This document shows, in pieces, positions 6,309 to 7,144 of a stretch of 7,144 bases of DNA (positions are counted from its first letter, which is position 1; every line of letters starts with the position of its first letter). Below the pieces are notes generated by a model. That model ran no database searches. It saw nothing but the letters and a program-made list of their open reading frames with translations, and was not told the origin of the DNA. This stretch comes from QHWT01 sp046734675 (GTDB lineage Bacteria > Acidobacteriota > Vicinamibacteria > Vicinamibacterales > 2-12-FULL-66-21): NCBI GenBank assembly GCA_046734675.1, contig JBKPRU010000274.1, forward strand, positions 1 to 7,144, written 5' to 3'. The translations under genes and the position numbers were made by a program.

Positions 6309-7144
6309 ATGGGACTCGTGCACGACCTCCGCGCCGCCACTCGCGGCCTCCGGCGAAGCGGCTCCATTCCCGTCGTCATCGTCCTGATGCTCGCCGTCGC
6401 GATCGGCGCGGTCACGGCGGTCTTCAGCATCGCGGACGCGGTCCTGCTGCGGCCGCTGCCGATCGCGGATCCGGATCGTGTGTTCGTGCTGTGGGGGAGG
6501 GACGAGGCGCGGTCGCAGTCGATCGTGGAGGTGTCGCTGGACGATCTCGCCGCATGGCGCGCCGGACAGAAAAGTTTCACGCGGATCGAACTGTTTGGAT
6601 CCGTGAACTGGGGTGAATTACAGATCACGTCGCCCGGAGAGCCGTTCGGCGCGTCGATGAACGCGGTCTCGGCCGGATTCTTCGACGTGCTGGGCTCACC
6701 TCCGCTGCTCGGCCGGACCTTTCGTGCTGAAGACGATCTGCCGAACGCGCCCGGGCGGGTGATCCTCAGCGCCGACTTGTGGCGGCGGCGGTTCGCATCC
6801 GATCCCAAAATCGTCGGCACGCGGCTGACGGTCGGACACGGACACGACGCAAAGCCGTGGGAAGTGATCGGCGTCATGCCCCCTGATTTTCGCGTGCCAT
6901 CCGGCGCCGAAGTCTGGGTGCCTCTCGGTCCGACGCTCGCGGCCGCCGCCAAGGACGGGCATGCGGATAGTGTGCGCGCGATGTATGGCGTCGCGCGAAT
7001 GCAACCAGGCGCGACCGTGCAGCTCGCGATTGCCGAACTCTCAGCGATCGCGCGCCGCGCCGAGATCGAGAACGGATCCCGCGACAGCACGATGGTGGTC
7101 GTCGCCACACCCATCCTGCCTTACCTCGTTGGCCCGGCACGCCC
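6309..7144 (+). CDS. MacB/FtsX-type ABC transporter permease, ADOP-like, 3' truncated
   Basis: The frame is open from the ATG at 6309 to the window end, giving 278 complete codons of a protein that is usually about 800 residues in this family. Seen: a short cytoplasmic LVHDLRAATRGLRRS segment, one transmembrane helix at about 19-40, and the family marker AVLLRPLP at 44-51. The extracytoplasmic MacB periplasmic core domain follows, with FFDVLGSPPLLGRTF (about 124-138), VILSADLWRRRFASDP, EVIGVMPPDFRVP and EVWVPL. This arrangement and wording match the acidobacterial duplicated orphan permeases, which lack a fused ATPase and are often not encoded beside one; their substrates are unknown. It lies 16 bp after lacI on the same strand, so co-transcription is possible, but a functional link to polysaccharide use is not shown. 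The duplicated C-terminal half cannot be checked here. Confidence 0.9.
   Translation, partial: MGLVHDLRAATRGLRRSGSIPVVIVLMLAVAIGAVTAVFSIADAVLLRPLPIADPDRVFVLWGRDEARSQSIVEVSLDDLAAWRAGQKSFTRIELFGSVNWGELQITSPGEPFGASMNAVSAGFFDVLGSPPLLGRTFRAEDDLPNAPGRVILSADLWRRRFASDPKIVGTRLTVGHGHDAKPWEVIGVMPPDFRVPSGAEVWVPLGPTLAAAAKDGHADSVRAMYGVARMQPGATVQLAIAELSAIARRAEIENGSRDSTMVVVATPILPYLVGPAR

Noticed and set aside
6284..7114. Minus-strand open frame of 276 codons opposite the permease
   Set aside because: The plus strand encodes a clear MacB-type permease here. The minus-strand product is Ser/Arg/Pro-rich, typical of an antisense shadow.

Overview
The window is high-GC bacterial DNA with dense coding and short gaps. 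It most likely comes from an Acidobacteriota genome, plausibly class Vicinamibacteria. Three things suggest this: an FG-GAP protein with an ASPIC/UnbV C-terminus, the N-terminal part of an ADOP-type (acidobacterial duplicated orphan permease) MacB/FtsX-like permease, and secreted plant-polysaccharide glycosidases under a LacI-type regulator. The taxonomy is inferred from gene content only; there is no rRNA or marker gene here.

Layout: (1) Positions 1-1209 (+) hold the 3' part of a secreted-type FG-GAP/VCBS repeat protein with an ASPIC/UnbV domain, cut by the window edge. (2) Positions 1206-3167 (+) encode a complete secreted GH51-type alpha-L-arabinofuranosidase, overlapping the previous gene by 4 bp (ATGA), so the two look translationally coupled. 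(3) Positions 3168-3265 are a short convergent intergenic region almost filled by two inverted GTAG-flanked hairpins, which resemble a REP/REPIN element. (4) Positions 3266-4996 (-) encode a secreted GH39-like glycosidase, with a third copy of the same hairpin inside its signal-peptide coding region. (5) Positions 4997-5077 are a compact divergent control region with candidate dyads and a candidate -10 box. (6) Positions 5078-6292 (+) encode a LacI-family regulator with an unusual basic, Ala/Pro-rich C-terminal tail. (7) Positions 6309-7144 (+) hold the 5' part of the permease, running off the window.

Together, the GH51 and GH39 enzymes fit extracytoplasmic trimming of arabinose- and xylose-containing polymers such as arabinoxylan, with the divergent LacI regulator as the likely sugar-responsive switch for at least the GH39 gene. 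The FG-GAP protein may be expressed with the GH51 enzyme, but its role is unknown. The permease may be an unrelated neighbour. I see no CRISPR array, tRNA, rRNA, insertion sequence or integrase, and no gene-free stretch longer than about 100 bases. The least ordinary feature is the small family of GTAG-hairpin repeats, one copy of which has become protein-coding.
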